NCBI GenBank assembly: GCA_023228995.1
Contig: JALOAD010000032.1
Location: forward strand, 1-38,087
Reading direction: 5' to 3'
Length of the DNA: 38,087 bases
Origin: Candidatus Muiribacterium halophilum
Lineage (GTDB): Bacteria > Muiribacteriota > Muiribacteriia > Muiribacteriales > Muiribacteriaceae
In this document: piece by piece, positions 25,017 to 33,378 of the stretch
Numbering within the stretch: the stretch's first letter is position 1
Layout of the letters: each line of letters opens with the position of its first letter
Position numbers and translations under genes: made by a program
The notes under the pieces: model-generated
Databases searched by the model: none
What the model was told of the DNA's origin: nothing
Seen by the model: the letters and a program-made list of their open reading frames with translations, nothing else

Positions 25017-26243
25017 TTATTTAAAACTTTTGAAAAAATTCTTCCATACAGATACAAAAAGATAATTTCCCCCACTTTTTTTACCATATTTATCAAAAAC
25101 AACTCTATCATAAGAATGAGGAGTATATCTGTATAAAGAATAAGTAGCTTCATTTTTTAAAGTTATAAATTCTTTATTATAATTAATTTTCATTTTATAA
25201 TTGTTTTTTGAAATGTCTTTTGAAACTCCATCATCATACCAAGTTCTAAAAGTTTGACCAGCAGCTTTAACTTGTTTGTCAAGACCTTTGAATCTTAGGT
25301 TTTTTTTGCCATTATCATAACAACCAACACCCATTGCCCAGTCAAGTCTTGATTTTGTCGCTGTTTCTCTTGAAACAAGACCTTTTTCCTTTTGAATTGT
25401 AACCAGCATTACTTTAGGATTAACTCCTATTTCAACACAAACATCATGTATTATGCTTGAAGGAAAAGTATTGTTATACTCATTTTTAAGACATGATTTT
25501 CTATTATTTAAAAATGTCTGTATTTCTTCTGAAGTCATACTTTCTTCAATAAATTCTTCATTAGATAGTATTTTTGAATAATCTGTAGCAGCTCTGCCTG
25601 TTGTTTCTCCTCTTGTAGTTTCAAACTCTACATTATCAATATAATCATCAGAAAACTCATCTTCTTCATAAACAAAAACATTTTCTCCAGGTACAGCAAT
25701 TTCAAGTCTATTATAAAGAACATAATTTACACGATTTTCAGGTTTCATAAAATAAGCTGTCATATCCTGAGATTTTTTTGATACTTCTTTAAAAAACTTT
25801 TTAACTTTATCAAATTTCCTATTACGAAACTGTGAAGTATCAAGAAATTCAAGCGTAACATCAACAATAGCTCCAAGTTGAGGAAGATTACCTTCAGTCA
25901 TATTTTTATTGATATAATCAAATACTGTCATAACTGAATTTTCATCTTTAAGTTTATCTGAAAAATCATTTAAAGCAATTTCTGCATTAGGTGAATAAAC
26001 CATACTTCTTGAATCACCAACATTTTTTGTTAAATCACTTTCAGCTTTCTGCCTTTCATTCATATATTTGCGTATTAAATAAACAATTGCAATGTCAAGT
26101 AAAAATCTTTCATCTGTATTTTTTACTATTTTTACATCTTCTGGTGGAAGAAATAATTTATTAACACTAATAGTATCTGCAAGAATTGGTGTTGAAAACA
26201 TCGCAACACTAAGCATAGTCAACATTGTTTTTTTAAAATTCAT
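25017..26243 (-). CDS. Exported protein with lysozyme-like C-terminal domain
   Basis: The 408-residue protein has a signal peptide (cleavage after 'ILA', residue 22). Residues about 30-230 are helical with an acidic linker and no recognised family. The C-terminal part (about 240-405) matches a lysozyme-like module found in exported bacterial proteins: 'ILSNEEFIEESMTSEEIQTFL', 'SSIIHDVCVEIGVNPKVMLVTIQKEKGLVS' (Glu of QKE is the likely catalytic residue), 'LDWAMGVGC' and 'TYSLYRYTPHS'. It probably acts on peptidoglycan. GGAG precedes the ATG. Confidence 0.78.
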   Translation of the reverse strand: MNFKKTMLTMLSVAMFSTPILADTISVNKLFLPPEDVKIVKNTDERFLLDIAIVYLIRKYMNERQKAESDLTKNVGDSRSMVYSPNAEIALNDFSDKLKDENSVMTVFDYINKNMTEGNLPQLGAIVDVTLEFLDTSQFRNRKFDKVKKFFKEVSKKSQDMTAYFMKPENRVNYVLYNRLEIAVPGENVFVYEEDEFSDDYIDNVEFETTRGETTGRAATDYSKILSNEEFIEESMTSEEIQTFLNNRKSCLKNEYNNTFPSSIIHDVCVEIGVNPKVMLVTIQKEKGLVSRETATKSRLDWAMGVGCYDNGKKNLRFKGLDKQVKAAGQTFRTWYDDGVSKDISKNNYKMKINYNKEFITLKNEATYSLYRYTPHSYDRVVFDKYGKKSGGNYLFVSVWKNFFKSFK

Positions 26244-26273
26244 ATTTGCTCCTTTATTTTGATAATTTTAATT

Positions 26274-26294
26274 ATTTAATCAATAAATTCAATT
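26274..26294 (-). repeat. Diverged copy of the dispersed repeat (tentative)
   Basis: Minus strand: AATTGAATTTATTGATTAAA then T. Both ends match the repeat (AATTGA and GATTAAAT), but the CCCTCT centre is lost. It lies between two minus-strand genes. Confidence 0.35.
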
Positions 26295-26307
26295 ATAATT
26301 GATATTT

Positions 26308-27927
26308 TTATGTTTTGTCTACATATTTTGAAACTGGCATTCTCCAGCCTTGTCCAAACGATCTTTCACTTACTTTTAAAATAATAGCAGATTGTTTTCT
26401 TTTATATTCACTTGTATCAACAAGACGGATTATTTTTTTTACAATATTTCCATCATAACCTTCTTTAATTATTTCCTCAGCATTATAATGTTTTTCAACA
26501 TAAAATCGTAATATAGCATCTAAAATATTATAATCTGGTAAAGAATCACTATCTTTTTGATCTTTTCTAAGTTCAGCTGAAGGTTCTTTATTGATTATAT
26601 TTTGAGGAATTATCTCTTTATCTTTATTAATATATTTAGATAATTCATAAACTTCCGTTTTAAAAAGATCTCCAATCGGATTCAAGCCTCCACACATATC
26701 ACCATATAAAGTACAATACCCAACTGATATCTCACTTTTATTACCAGTAGTAAGCAAAAGATTTCCAAATTTATTTGAATAAGTCATAAGAATACTTCCT
26801 CTTATTCTTGCCTGTAAATTTTCTTCAGCAATATCAAATGAAAAACCTTTAAAAAGATTTGCAAGCTTTGAGTTGAATACTTCAAAAATTTCATTTATTG
26901 ATACAAAATCAAGTTTCATTTCTAAATTCTGACATAATCTAATAGCATCATTTTTTGAATGTTCGGTAGAAAACTCAGAAGGCATAGCAATTCCAGTGAC
27001 ATTTTCAGCTCCTATAGCCTTACATGCAATAGCTGCAACCAAAGAGGAATCTATTCCACCAGAAATTCCAATAAGTAATTTTTTATGACCAGATCTTTTC
27101 ATATATTTTCTTAAACCAGAGCAAAGACCTTTTAACATAACATCCATTTCATCATGTTCATAATCTTTTAGAATAGGTTGATTTTCAATATCAATTATAT
27201 TTGTTGTTTCAGTGAATGCAGGGAATTTATATGTAAGTTCACCTTTATTATTAAAAAACAAAGATTGACCATCAAAAAGCATATCATCATTAGCACCAGT
27301 CTGATTTGTATAAATAAAATGTGCTTTTGCATCAGAAGCAATTTTAGAAAAAAGCTCTATTCTTTTTTTATGTTTACCTCTATAATAAGGAGATCCTGCA
27401 ATATTAAGTATAATATCAGGTTTTTCTTCAATCATCCTTGTTGTAGGTTTTCTAAAATAAATTACTTCCACATCTTCCCATGCATCTTCACATATAAGCA
27501 TTCCGATTTTTTTACCTTTAAGCATAAAAGTATCAGCATCTTCTTTACCTTCAAAAAAATAATGTCTATCATCAAAAACATCATATTGAGGAAGAAGTGA
27601 TTTGAATTTTGAAAATATTTGTTTTCCTTTATAAGCTACAATTCCTGCATTATACAAAAAATCGCCTTCAATGACTGGAGCTCCAAAAACTAATGCACAA
27701 TCAGTATTTTTGGTAACATTGTAGATTTTTTCCAAACTTTTTGTTGCTTTCTCAATAAAAGAATGTTGTAAAAGAAGGTCTCTTGGTGGATATCCAGTTA
27801 CACACATCTCTGTAAACACAACAATATCACATGAATTACATACTTTATTATACTCACAAAGTATCTTTTCAATATTTCCTGTAATATCACCAATTGCAAA
27901 ATCCAGTTGAGAAACTGCTATTTTCAT
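26308..27927 (-). CDS. nadE: Glutamine-dependent NAD+ synthase
   Basis: The 539-residue enzyme makes NAD from deamido-NAD, with glutamine as nitrogen source. The N-terminal nitrilase-type amidase domain (1-250) has the Glu-Lys-Cys triad: Glu in 'FTEMCVTGYPPRD', Lys in 'FKSLLP', Cys in 'LICEDAW'. The C-terminal synthetase domain has the ATP loop 'ISGGIDSSL' and the 'TGNKSEISVGYCTLYGDMCGGLNPIGD' block. The ATG at 27927 is chosen because GAGGTG lies 5 nt upstream. Confidence 0.95.
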   Translation of the reverse strand: MKIAVSQLDFAIGDITGNIEKILCEYNKVCNSCDIVVFTEMCVTGYPPRDLLLQHSFIEKATKSLEKIYNVTKNTDCALVFGAPVIEGDFLYNAGIVAYKGKQIFSKFKSLLPQYDVFDDRHYFFEGKEDADTFMLKGKKIGMLICEDAWEDVEVIYFRKPTTRMIEEKPDIILNIAGSPYYRGKHKKRIELFSKIASDAKAHFIYTNQTGANDDMLFDGQSLFFNNKGELTYKFPAFTETTNIIDIENQPILKDYEHDEMDVMLKGLCSGLRKYMKRSGHKKLLIGISGGIDSSLVAAIACKAIGAENVTGIAMPSEFSTEHSKNDAIRLCQNLEMKLDFVSINEIFEVFNSKLANLFKGFSFDIAEENLQARIRGSILMTYSNKFGNLLLTTGNKSEISVGYCTLYGDMCGGLNPIGDLFKTEVYELSKYINKDKEIIPQNIINKEPSAELRKDQKDSDSLPDYNILDAILRFYVEKHYNAEEIIKEGYDGNIVKKIIRLVDTSEYKRKQSAIILKVSERSFGQGWRMPVSKYVDKT

Positions 27928-28119
27928 AACACACCTCGATAAATTTGTAGTATTCAATCATGCTAATATACCATTGAATTTTAAAACCTGCAAAAATGAA
28001 AGCCTGTTTTCCAAAATTAAATAAAAACTTAAATAGCATAGCCCTTCTTTTAATAAAAGCTTAAATATTGTATAATAATAAAAATCTTTTCATTTATTTT
28101 ATTTATTAAAGGAGTTTTT

Positions 28120-29334
28120 ATGACACTGTTTAAAAAAAGAATTATCTTCAATATATGCCTTTTATTAATAGTATTATCACTTAGCTCTATTATATATAAT
28201 TTTGAAACCATCGCAGAACATATAATTAAAACAGCTTATAAAGATATATTAGACAAACCTTTATATAAAATTCCAGAAATTCCTGAATTAACTGAATTTG
28301 CTCACTTTTATAATAAAGAATTAAATGAAAACTTTAATGAAATAAATATGAAATTTTATTTAATAAAAAATGATATTGAAAAAAATTTTTATTCTCCACG
28401 AATAAAACTATTAAGAAGTATTCCATTTGATAAAAACGATAAATTCCCTGTTTTTACAAAAGAAAATATTGAATTTCTAAATCAAAGAGATTTTATAGCT
28501 TTACCATTAGGCTTAAAGTATATAAATCTTTTTTTTCTTTTTGATTTTGCAGATTGTAAAATCAAAGATTTAATATCACAAAAAAAATATAATGAAGCTC
28601 TTATAATATATGAAAAATTATGCTATATGAGTTGTGTAATTTCTTATAAAATTGACAGTTGGGAATCAAAATGGATTTCATATAATATTCAACAATTAGC
28701 TTTTATTACAATTAAAAATTATTTTTTGACAGATAAAGATTTTCCTAAAAATGAATTTTTGAAAATAACTGCATTATTGAATAAATATTTATTAGATTAT
28801 GACAATATTAATAAAAAATCAAAAACAATATTAAAAAATTATCGTTTAAATTTTAATTTCAGTTCATTTGATTATTTATATGATAAATACAGAGCCAATA
28901 CTAAATTTAAAAAAATATTATTATTAACTCCAGATTTATTCATTGCAATAAATGATATGTTTTTTACTAAAGAAAAAAACAAAATTAAAAATATACTTCC
29001 ACAAATATCAGAAAATTCTTTAGATTTTATACATAATAATAAATTTATTAAATATTCATTGTTTGCAAATGAAATAAAAAATATAATATTTACTGCTACA
29101 AATAATCGGGAAATGTATCAAAAACTCATGGTAATTTTGGCAGCTTATGATTTTATATCTAAAAAAACAGACATTGCCTTAGATCCTATAAATAATGGAG
29201 AACTAAAAATAATCAAAAAACAAAATAGAATGATTTTTATTTCTTCGGGAAAAAACAAACAATTTGAAGAAGTAACAAAGTCACATAAATCAAGTATTAC
29301 TTATGATGATATAAGTGTAAGTTTTAATATATAA
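28120..29334 (+). CDS. Membrane-anchored protein of unknown function
   Basis: The 404-residue protein has one N-terminal membrane anchor (about 9-27) and a long, Lys/Asn-rich, mostly helical exterior part. The end, 'DPINNGELKIIKKQNRMIFISSGKN', resembles the 'DPF-G-L-Y...YS-G' tail seen at the C-terminus of pseudopilin-like and other bacterial exported proteins. No family could be named with confidence. AAAGGAG 6 nt upstream supports the ATG, and a TATAAT stands at 28071-28076. It is a single gene upstream of the peptide-binding lipoprotein gene. Confidence 0.7.
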   Translation: MTLFKKRIIFNICLLLIVLSLSSIIYNFETIAEHIIKTAYKDILDKPLYKIPEIPELTEFAHFYNKELNENFNEINMKFYLIKNDIEKNFYSPRIKLLRSIPFDKNDKFPVFTKENIEFLNQRDFIALPLGLKYINLFFLFDFADCKIKDLISQKKYNEALIIYEKLCYMSCVISYKIDSWESKWISYNIQQLAFITIKNYFLTDKDFPKNEFLKITALLNKYLLDYDNINKKSKTILKNYRLNFNFSSFDYLYDKYRANTKFKKILLLTPDLFIAINDMFFTKEKNKIKNILPQISENSLDFIHNNKFIKYSLFANEIKNIIFTATNNREMYQKLMVILAAYDFISKKTDIALDPINNGELKIIKKQNRMIFISSGKNKQFEEVTKSHKSSITYDDISVSFNI

Positions 29335-29378
29335 GTTACTGGTCTATATTTTTTACCGCTCGACTCTCGTTTTTGCTG

Positions 29379-29384
29379 TATAAT
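29379..29384 (+). promoter_or_regulatory. -10 box of the peptide-binding lipoprotein gene
   Basis: A perfect TATAAT stands 57 nt before the ATG. No good -35 is visible at 17 nt; TTTACC is 21 nt away. The leader from about 29391 contains the sRNA-complementary site at 29422-29436. Confidence 0.4.
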
Positions 29385-29441
29385 AGTCTACATAATAATA
29401 AGCACATAGAAGCAAGCTTTATAAATACTGGAGGGGAAATT

Positions 29442-31313
29442 ATGAGTTTTTCCAAAAAACTCTTAATAATTCTATTATTAAGTATAACATTATTTCTAAT
29501 AACTGGATGTGGCGAAGAAAAACCCGCAAACAATGTAGTAAAGGATGAAAAACCTAATTTTGGAGATTTTTTAGTTGTTGCAACCGGAGCTGAACCTATA
29601 ACATTAAATCCAATGTTTATAACAGATACTAAATCTGGAATGGTTGAGGCTGATATATTTAATGGACTTATAAAATATAATTCCAAAACTGAAATGGTTG
29701 GAGATTTAGCAGATTCTTGGGAAATAAAAAAAATTGATAATACTCTTTTTATTCATATTGATAAAGAATCTTTTGATAAAACTGACGATATAATACAAAA
29801 ATTCAGAGAAAATAGCAGACAATTTAATCCATTTAGAGAAATAAAAAAACATATACATTGGAATGACTCAAAACTTTCAATTATAGAATTAATATACGAA
29901 AACAGCGTTACAGAAACTGAAATACAAAGATGGTATGATTTTGATGAAAGTGTTTATTTTGTTGGATTTAGATATGAAGTTGATTTTAAACTTAAACAAA
30001 ATGTAAAATGGCATGATGGAGCACAGTTTACTGCTACAGATGTTGAATTTACTTATAATACAATAGTAGATGAAAATACTGGAATGCCTTATGTTGGTAA
30101 ATATTATTCAATAAAAAGCTTTGAAACAACAGGTAGATTCTCATTTAAAGTAGTTTATTGGAAACCTTTAGCTGATTTACTTTCTCCATGGTTTACCTCT
30201 ATAATCCCAAAACATATTTTAGAAAATCAAGATATAAAAAATACAAGTTTTTCAAGAAAACCAATAGGAACAGGTCCATATAAATTAGAACAATGGAATA
30301 CAGGAGAATCACTTATTCTTTCATCAAATCATGATTATTTTGAAGGAAGACCTTATATTGATAAATATGTTTATAAAGTAATACCAGATAGCTCACAAAA
30401 ATTCCTATCACTTGCAAACGGACAAATAGATTATATGAGTTTTTCATTTGATCAATACAAAAACTATAATACTGATTCATCTTTTCAACAAAGATTTAAT
30501 ATATTCAAATTAACAGATCACACTGGATATACATTTATTGGATATAATAATTCAAAACCTCCATTTGATAATGTAAATATTAGAAAAGCACTTACAATAG
30601 CAATAAATATTGATGAAATAATTCAAGGTGTTTATTATGGAAATGCTACAAGAATTTCAGGACCTTATAGAATTGATTCTTGGGCATATTGCAAAGAAGT
30701 AAAACCTTCAGTTTATAACCCTGAAAATGCAAAAGAATTGCTTATGAAAGAAGGTTATCGTATAAATAGCGACGGATGGATGGAAAAAAACGGCAAAATC
30801 CTTGAAATAACTTTAATGACCAATAATGACAACAAAGAAAGAGAACACATGGTCAAATTTATTAAAGAATACTGGAAAAATGTTGGTGTAAAATGTGAAT
30901 ATACTCTTAAAAGCTGGTCTGATATTGATAAATATGAAAATCAAGGTGATTTTGACGCTGTATTAAGAGGCTGGGGATTAGGCAGAATTCCTGATATTTA
31001 TGGAATTTGGCATTCTTCAAGAATTCCATCAGAAGAAACAGGTAAAGCAAATAACACAATTAGATACATTAATAAAGAAGCAGATAAATTGCTTGAAAAA
31101 ATAAGATTTACAGTTGAACAGGATAAAAGACAGGAAATGTGTAACAAAGTACATAAAATAATTTCAGAAGACTATCCATATACATTTATGTTTGCAGAAG
31201 ATTATATAACAGTCGTAGATAAAAGATTTCATGGTGTCAAATTAGATGAAGATGGTTACATAACCTCTTGGCTTAAATGGTATGTTCCGCAAAATCTTAT
31301 AAGATATAAATAA
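29442..31313 (+). CDS. Peptide/nickel-type ABC substrate-binding lipoprotein
   Basis: The 623-residue protein is a family 5 extracellular binding protein (DppA/OppA type). A lipoprotein signal ends in 'LITGC' (Cys23). The mature part opens 'ATGAEPITLNPMFITD' and has 'FKLKQNVKWHDGAQFTATDVEFTYN', the family signature, plus 'NVNIRKALTIAINIDEI' and a C-terminal 'FMFAEDYITVVDKRFHGV'. About 65 extra residues sit before the WHDG block. ATG at 29442 is set by GGAGGGG 5 nt upstream; an upstream frame from 29373 would include that site. No permease or ATPase genes are next to it. The SD region pairs with both sRNA candidates. Confidence 0.92.
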   Translation: MSFSKKLLIILLLSITLFLITGCGEEKPANNVVKDEKPNFGDFLVVATGAEPITLNPMFITDTKSGMVEADIFNGLIKYNSKTEMVGDLADSWEIKKIDNTLFIHIDKESFDKTDDIIQKFRENSRQFNPFREIKKHIHWNDSKLSIIELIYENSVTETEIQRWYDFDESVYFVGFRYEVDFKLKQNVKWHDGAQFTATDVEFTYNTIVDENTGMPYVGKYYSIKSFETTGRFSFKVVYWKPLADLLSPWFTSIIPKHILENQDIKNTSFSRKPIGTGPYKLEQWNTGESLILSSNHDYFEGRPYIDKYVYKVIPDSSQKFLSLANGQIDYMSFSFDQYKNYNTDSSFQQRFNIFKLTDHTGYTFIGYNNSKPPFDNVNIRKALTIAINIDEIIQGVYYGNATRISGPYRIDSWAYCKEVKPSVYNPENAKELLMKEGYRINSDGWMEKNGKILEITLMTNNDNKEREHMVKFIKEYWKNVGVKCEYTLKSWSDIDKYENQGDFDAVLRGWGLGRIPDIYGIWHSSRIPSEETGKANNTIRYINKEADKLLEKIRFTVEQDKRQEMCNKVHKIISEDYPYTFMFAEDYITVVDKRFHGVKLDEDGYITSWLKWYVPQNLIRYK

Positions 31314-31321
31314 TAAAAGCT

Positions 31322-31332
31322 AATTGAACCCT
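31322..31332 (+). repeat. Fragment of the dispersed repeat
   Basis: AATTGAACCCT, the first 11 bases of the repeat, lies 8 nt after the lipoprotein stop codon. It may be a decayed copy. Confidence 0.4.
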
Positions 31333-31405
31333 AATATCTTAAAGATTTTAACATTTAAAGTCGATATTGTATTAGATTACCCAAAATGCAATCACGGAGG
31401 TGAAT

Positions 31406-31762
31406 ATGTTATTTATTTTACATGTTGCTGATAAAAACAATTGGAAAAGAGCAGTTAAAGAAGGTTTGTATGAAAATAAATCCCTTGATATCAACGGCTA
31501 TATACATTGTTCTGATCCTTCACAAATAACCAAAGTAGTACACAAAAATTTTAAAAATAAAGAAGATCTTGAAATACTAGTAATAGATCCGTCAAAACTT
31601 GAATCAATAGTTAAATATGAAAAATCAAGCAGTGGAGATATGTATCCACATATATATGGACCAATAAATACAGAAGCTGTTATTCGAACAATTGATTTTT
31701 CAACAAATTCCAAAGGAGATTTTCTACTTCCAGAAGATCTTGGTATTCAGCTTAATAAATAA
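31406..31762 (+). CDS. DUF952 family protein
   Basis: The 118-residue protein matches the DUF952 layout: 'LFILHVADKNNWKRAVKEGLY', 'GYIHCSDPSQITKVV', 'LEILVIDPSKLESIVKYE' and 'YPHIYGPINTEAVI'. It resembles the fold of ADP-ribosyl-transferase-like proteins, but its activity is unknown. GGAGG places the start at ATG 31406 rather than the GTG two codons earlier. rex1 begins 3 nt after its stop, so the two are coupled. Confidence 0.85.
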   Translation: MLFILHVADKNNWKRAVKEGLYENKSLDINGYIHCSDPSQITKVVHKNFKNKEDLEILVIDPSKLESIVKYEKSSSGDMYPHIYGPINTEAVIRTIDFSTNSKGDFLLPEDLGIQLNK

Positions 31763-31765
31763 AAT

Positions 31766-32401
31766 ATGAAAGATAAAAATAACAACCCTATATCCGAACC
31801 ATCGTTAAGAAGGCTTCCACATTATCATCAAGTATTAAAAAGACTTAAAAATAACGGTGAAAAATATATTTCATGCACACAAATTGCAAATGAATTAAAC
31901 CTGATACCAATTCAAGTTAGAAAAGATTTAAATATAACAGGAATAAAAGGTTCTCCAAAAAAAGGATATATTCTAACAAAACTCATGACAGCAATAGAAA
32001 AGTTTCTAGGTTGGAATTTTGTAAACGAAGCTTTTATAGTTGGAGCAGGCCATTTAGGACAAGCTCTAATGGGTTATGAAGGATTTAGTAATATAGGCTT
32101 TAACATAGTCGCAGCATTTGATTCAAGCAAAAAAAAAATAGGACTTTCAATTAATAATATAAAAGTATTAGACATAATAAATTTTTATTCACTAACAAAA
32201 AGAATGAAAATAGAAATTGGAATTATAACAACACCATGGGAAACTGCTCAAGACACCGCTGATCTCATGGTAAAATCCGGCATAAAAGCAATATGGAATT
32301 TCGCTCCAATAAAAATAATTGTTCCTGAAAACATAATAGTACAAGAAGAAAATCTAGCAGCATCTCTTGCTGTATTAACCAAAAAACTTGAATTAATGTA
32401 A
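31766..32401 (+). CDS. rex: Redox-sensing repressor Rex, first paralog
   Basis: The 211-residue protein is a full-length Rex: a winged-helix DNA-binding domain (about 9-80; 'EPSLRRLPHYHQVLKRL', 'IPIQVRKDL') and a Rossmann NAD(H) domain with 'FIVGAGHLGQAL' and the C-terminal 'GIKAIWNFAPIKI'. It is clearly related to the second Rex at 33379 (about half of residues alike by eye). No SD precedes its ATG, so translation probably depends on the DUF952 gene 3 nt before it. The stop codon TAA lies at the edge of a palindromic repeat. Confidence 0.93.
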   Translation: MKDKNNNPISEPSLRRLPHYHQVLKRLKNNGEKYISCTQIANELNLIPIQVRKDLNITGIKGSPKKGYILTKLMTAIEKFLGWNFVNEAFIVGAGHLGQALMGYEGFSNIGFNIVAAFDSSKKKIGLSINNIKVLDIINFYSLTKRMKIEIGIITTPWETAQDTADLMVKSGIKAIWNFAPIKIIVPENIIVQEENLAASLAVLTKKLELM

Positions 32402-32441
32402 ACATATGGGGTCGGTCCACTACATCAAAGGTTTTCAAAAT
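32398..32441 (+). repeat. GGGGTCGGTCC palindromic element, copy A
   Basis: GTAAACATATGGGGTCGG then TCC begins at the rex1 stop codon. The outer tail CAAAGGTTTTCAAAAT (32426-32441) recurs after copy C. The core is far richer in GC than the surroundings. Confidence 0.75.
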
Positions 32442-32460
32442 TTGTTATGTTCATTAACAT

Positions 32461-32489
32461 TTGATTAAAAATTTTTTTTCAATTAATAT
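32461..32489 (+). promoter_or_regulatory. Promoter of lysE (leaderless)
   Basis: TTGATT (32461-32466), exactly 17 nt, then TAATAT (32484-32489). The lysE ATG is 8 nt after the -10 box, where transcription would begin, and no SD is present. Confidence 0.55.
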
Positions 32490-32497
32490 ATTTCGCA

Positions 32498-33142
32498 ATG
32501 AACACATCAATTTTATTTTTCGTTACCGGACTTATGACCGCATTAATACCAGGACCAGATATTACTTTCATAACAAAATGCACACTAAGTAGAGGAATTA
32601 AACACGGAATTATTGCAAGCACAGGCATATTAACAGGGTTACTTATATATTTATCAATTTCAGCCTCAGGAATTAGTTTTATTGGCGAAAATAAAACATT
32701 TCAGATAATCACAAGTTTTTTTGGAATAATATATTTAACCTATATATCAATAACATTATGGAAAGAGAATTCTCAGTTTGATAATCTTTCTCAAAAAAAC
32801 AAAAACAGTTTTTTAAAAACCTATATAAGTGCATTATTTGTACACATTTCAAATCCAAAAGCAATTTTCTTCTTTGGAATACTTCTAACTCCTTTCTTAA
32901 AAGAAAAAAATGTATTAATTCACTCAATATACCTATATATAGGATTTATCTTAAGTTTTTATACTTATACAATATTACTAGCAAAAATTGGAAAAAACAT
33001 AAAACCGAATACATTAAATCTAATCAATAAAATAATCAGCATTTTCTTCTTTTTATTTTCTTTAAAACTAATATATTCAACTTTTTTTATTATTTGTAAA
33101 ACATATGGGGTCGGTCCCCTATATGTTTACAACTTTTCTTAA
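32498..33142 (+). CDS. LysE/RhtB family exporter
   Basis: The 214-residue protein has six hydrophobic segments and the family motif 'LIPGPDITFITKCTLSRGIKHGI' near the N-terminus, plus 'NPKAIFFFGILL' in the middle. Relatives export amino acids. There is no SD; a good promoter ends 8 nt before the ATG, suggesting a leaderless mRNA. The last residues (about 'TYGVGPLYVYNFS') are coded by a palindromic repeat, so the original C-terminus has probably been changed. The gene lies between two rex paralogs and looks inserted. Confidence 0.85.
   Translation: MNTSILFFVTGLMTALIPGPDITFITKCTLSRGIKHGIIASTGILTGLLIYLSISASGISFIGENKTFQIITSFFGIIYLTYISITLWKENSQFDNLSQKNKNSFLKTYISALFVHISNPKAIFFFGILLTPFLKEKNVLIHSIYLYIGFILSFYTYTILLAKIGKNIKPNTLNLINKIISIFFFLFSLKLIYSTFFIICKTYGVGPLYVYNFS
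33096..33130. repeat. GGGGTCGGTCC palindromic element, copy B
   Basis: GTAAAACATATGGGG and CCCCTATATGTTTAC are nearly perfect inverted arms around TCGGT. The element overlaps the 3' end of lysE and could act as a transcript-ending hairpin. Confidence 0.8.
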
Positions 33143-33253
33143 ACCCCTTATTAATACACGCTTTTTTTAAAAATTTTTTAAATTTTTTTTTATTTGTTAA
33201 ATCAACTCATAAAATTTCTAAATTGACTCTCAGACTTTGTTTGCAGTTTTTTT

Positions 33254-33292
33254 GTAAACATTTAGAGGACCGACCCCAAAGGTTTTCAAAAT
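33254..33292 (-). repeat. GGGGTCGGTCC palindromic element, copy C (inverted core)
   Basis: GTAAACATTTAGAGGACC then GACCCC carries the core in the opposite orientation, followed by AAAGGTTTTCAAAAT (33278-33292), the tail also seen after copy A. It ends 5 nt before the rex2 promoter. Confidence 0.75.
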
Positions 33293-33297
33293 AAAGG

Positions 33298-33326
33298 TTG
33301 ACAAAAACTTTTTTTCATCGTAATAT
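33298..33326 (+). promoter_or_regulatory. Promoter of the rex2-hydCBA operon
   Basis: TTGACA (33298-33303), exactly 17 nt, then TAATAT (33321-33326). This is the most consensus-like promoter in the window. Transcription should start near 33333. Confidence 0.75.
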
Positions 33327-33342
33327 TTTTATAGATAACATT

Positions 33343-33366
33343 TTATCGATAAATTTATATCGATAA
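33343..33366. promoter_or_regulatory. Operator-like inverted repeat before rex2
   Basis: TTATCGATA and TATCGATAA form a perfect 9-bp inverted repeat with a 6-nt spacer, about 10 nt after the predicted start of transcription and 12 nt before the rex2 TTG. The position fits a repressor roadblock. It differs from the classic Rex site TTGTTAAxxxxTTAACAA, so binding by Rex is not certain. Confidence 0.6.
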
Positions 33367-33378
33367 CGGGAGGTAACA

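Noticed and set aside
27178-27600. A 140-codon frame antisense to nadE
   Set aside because: A Cys/Ile/Phe-rich shadow of a highly conserved enzyme gene; no SD or family.
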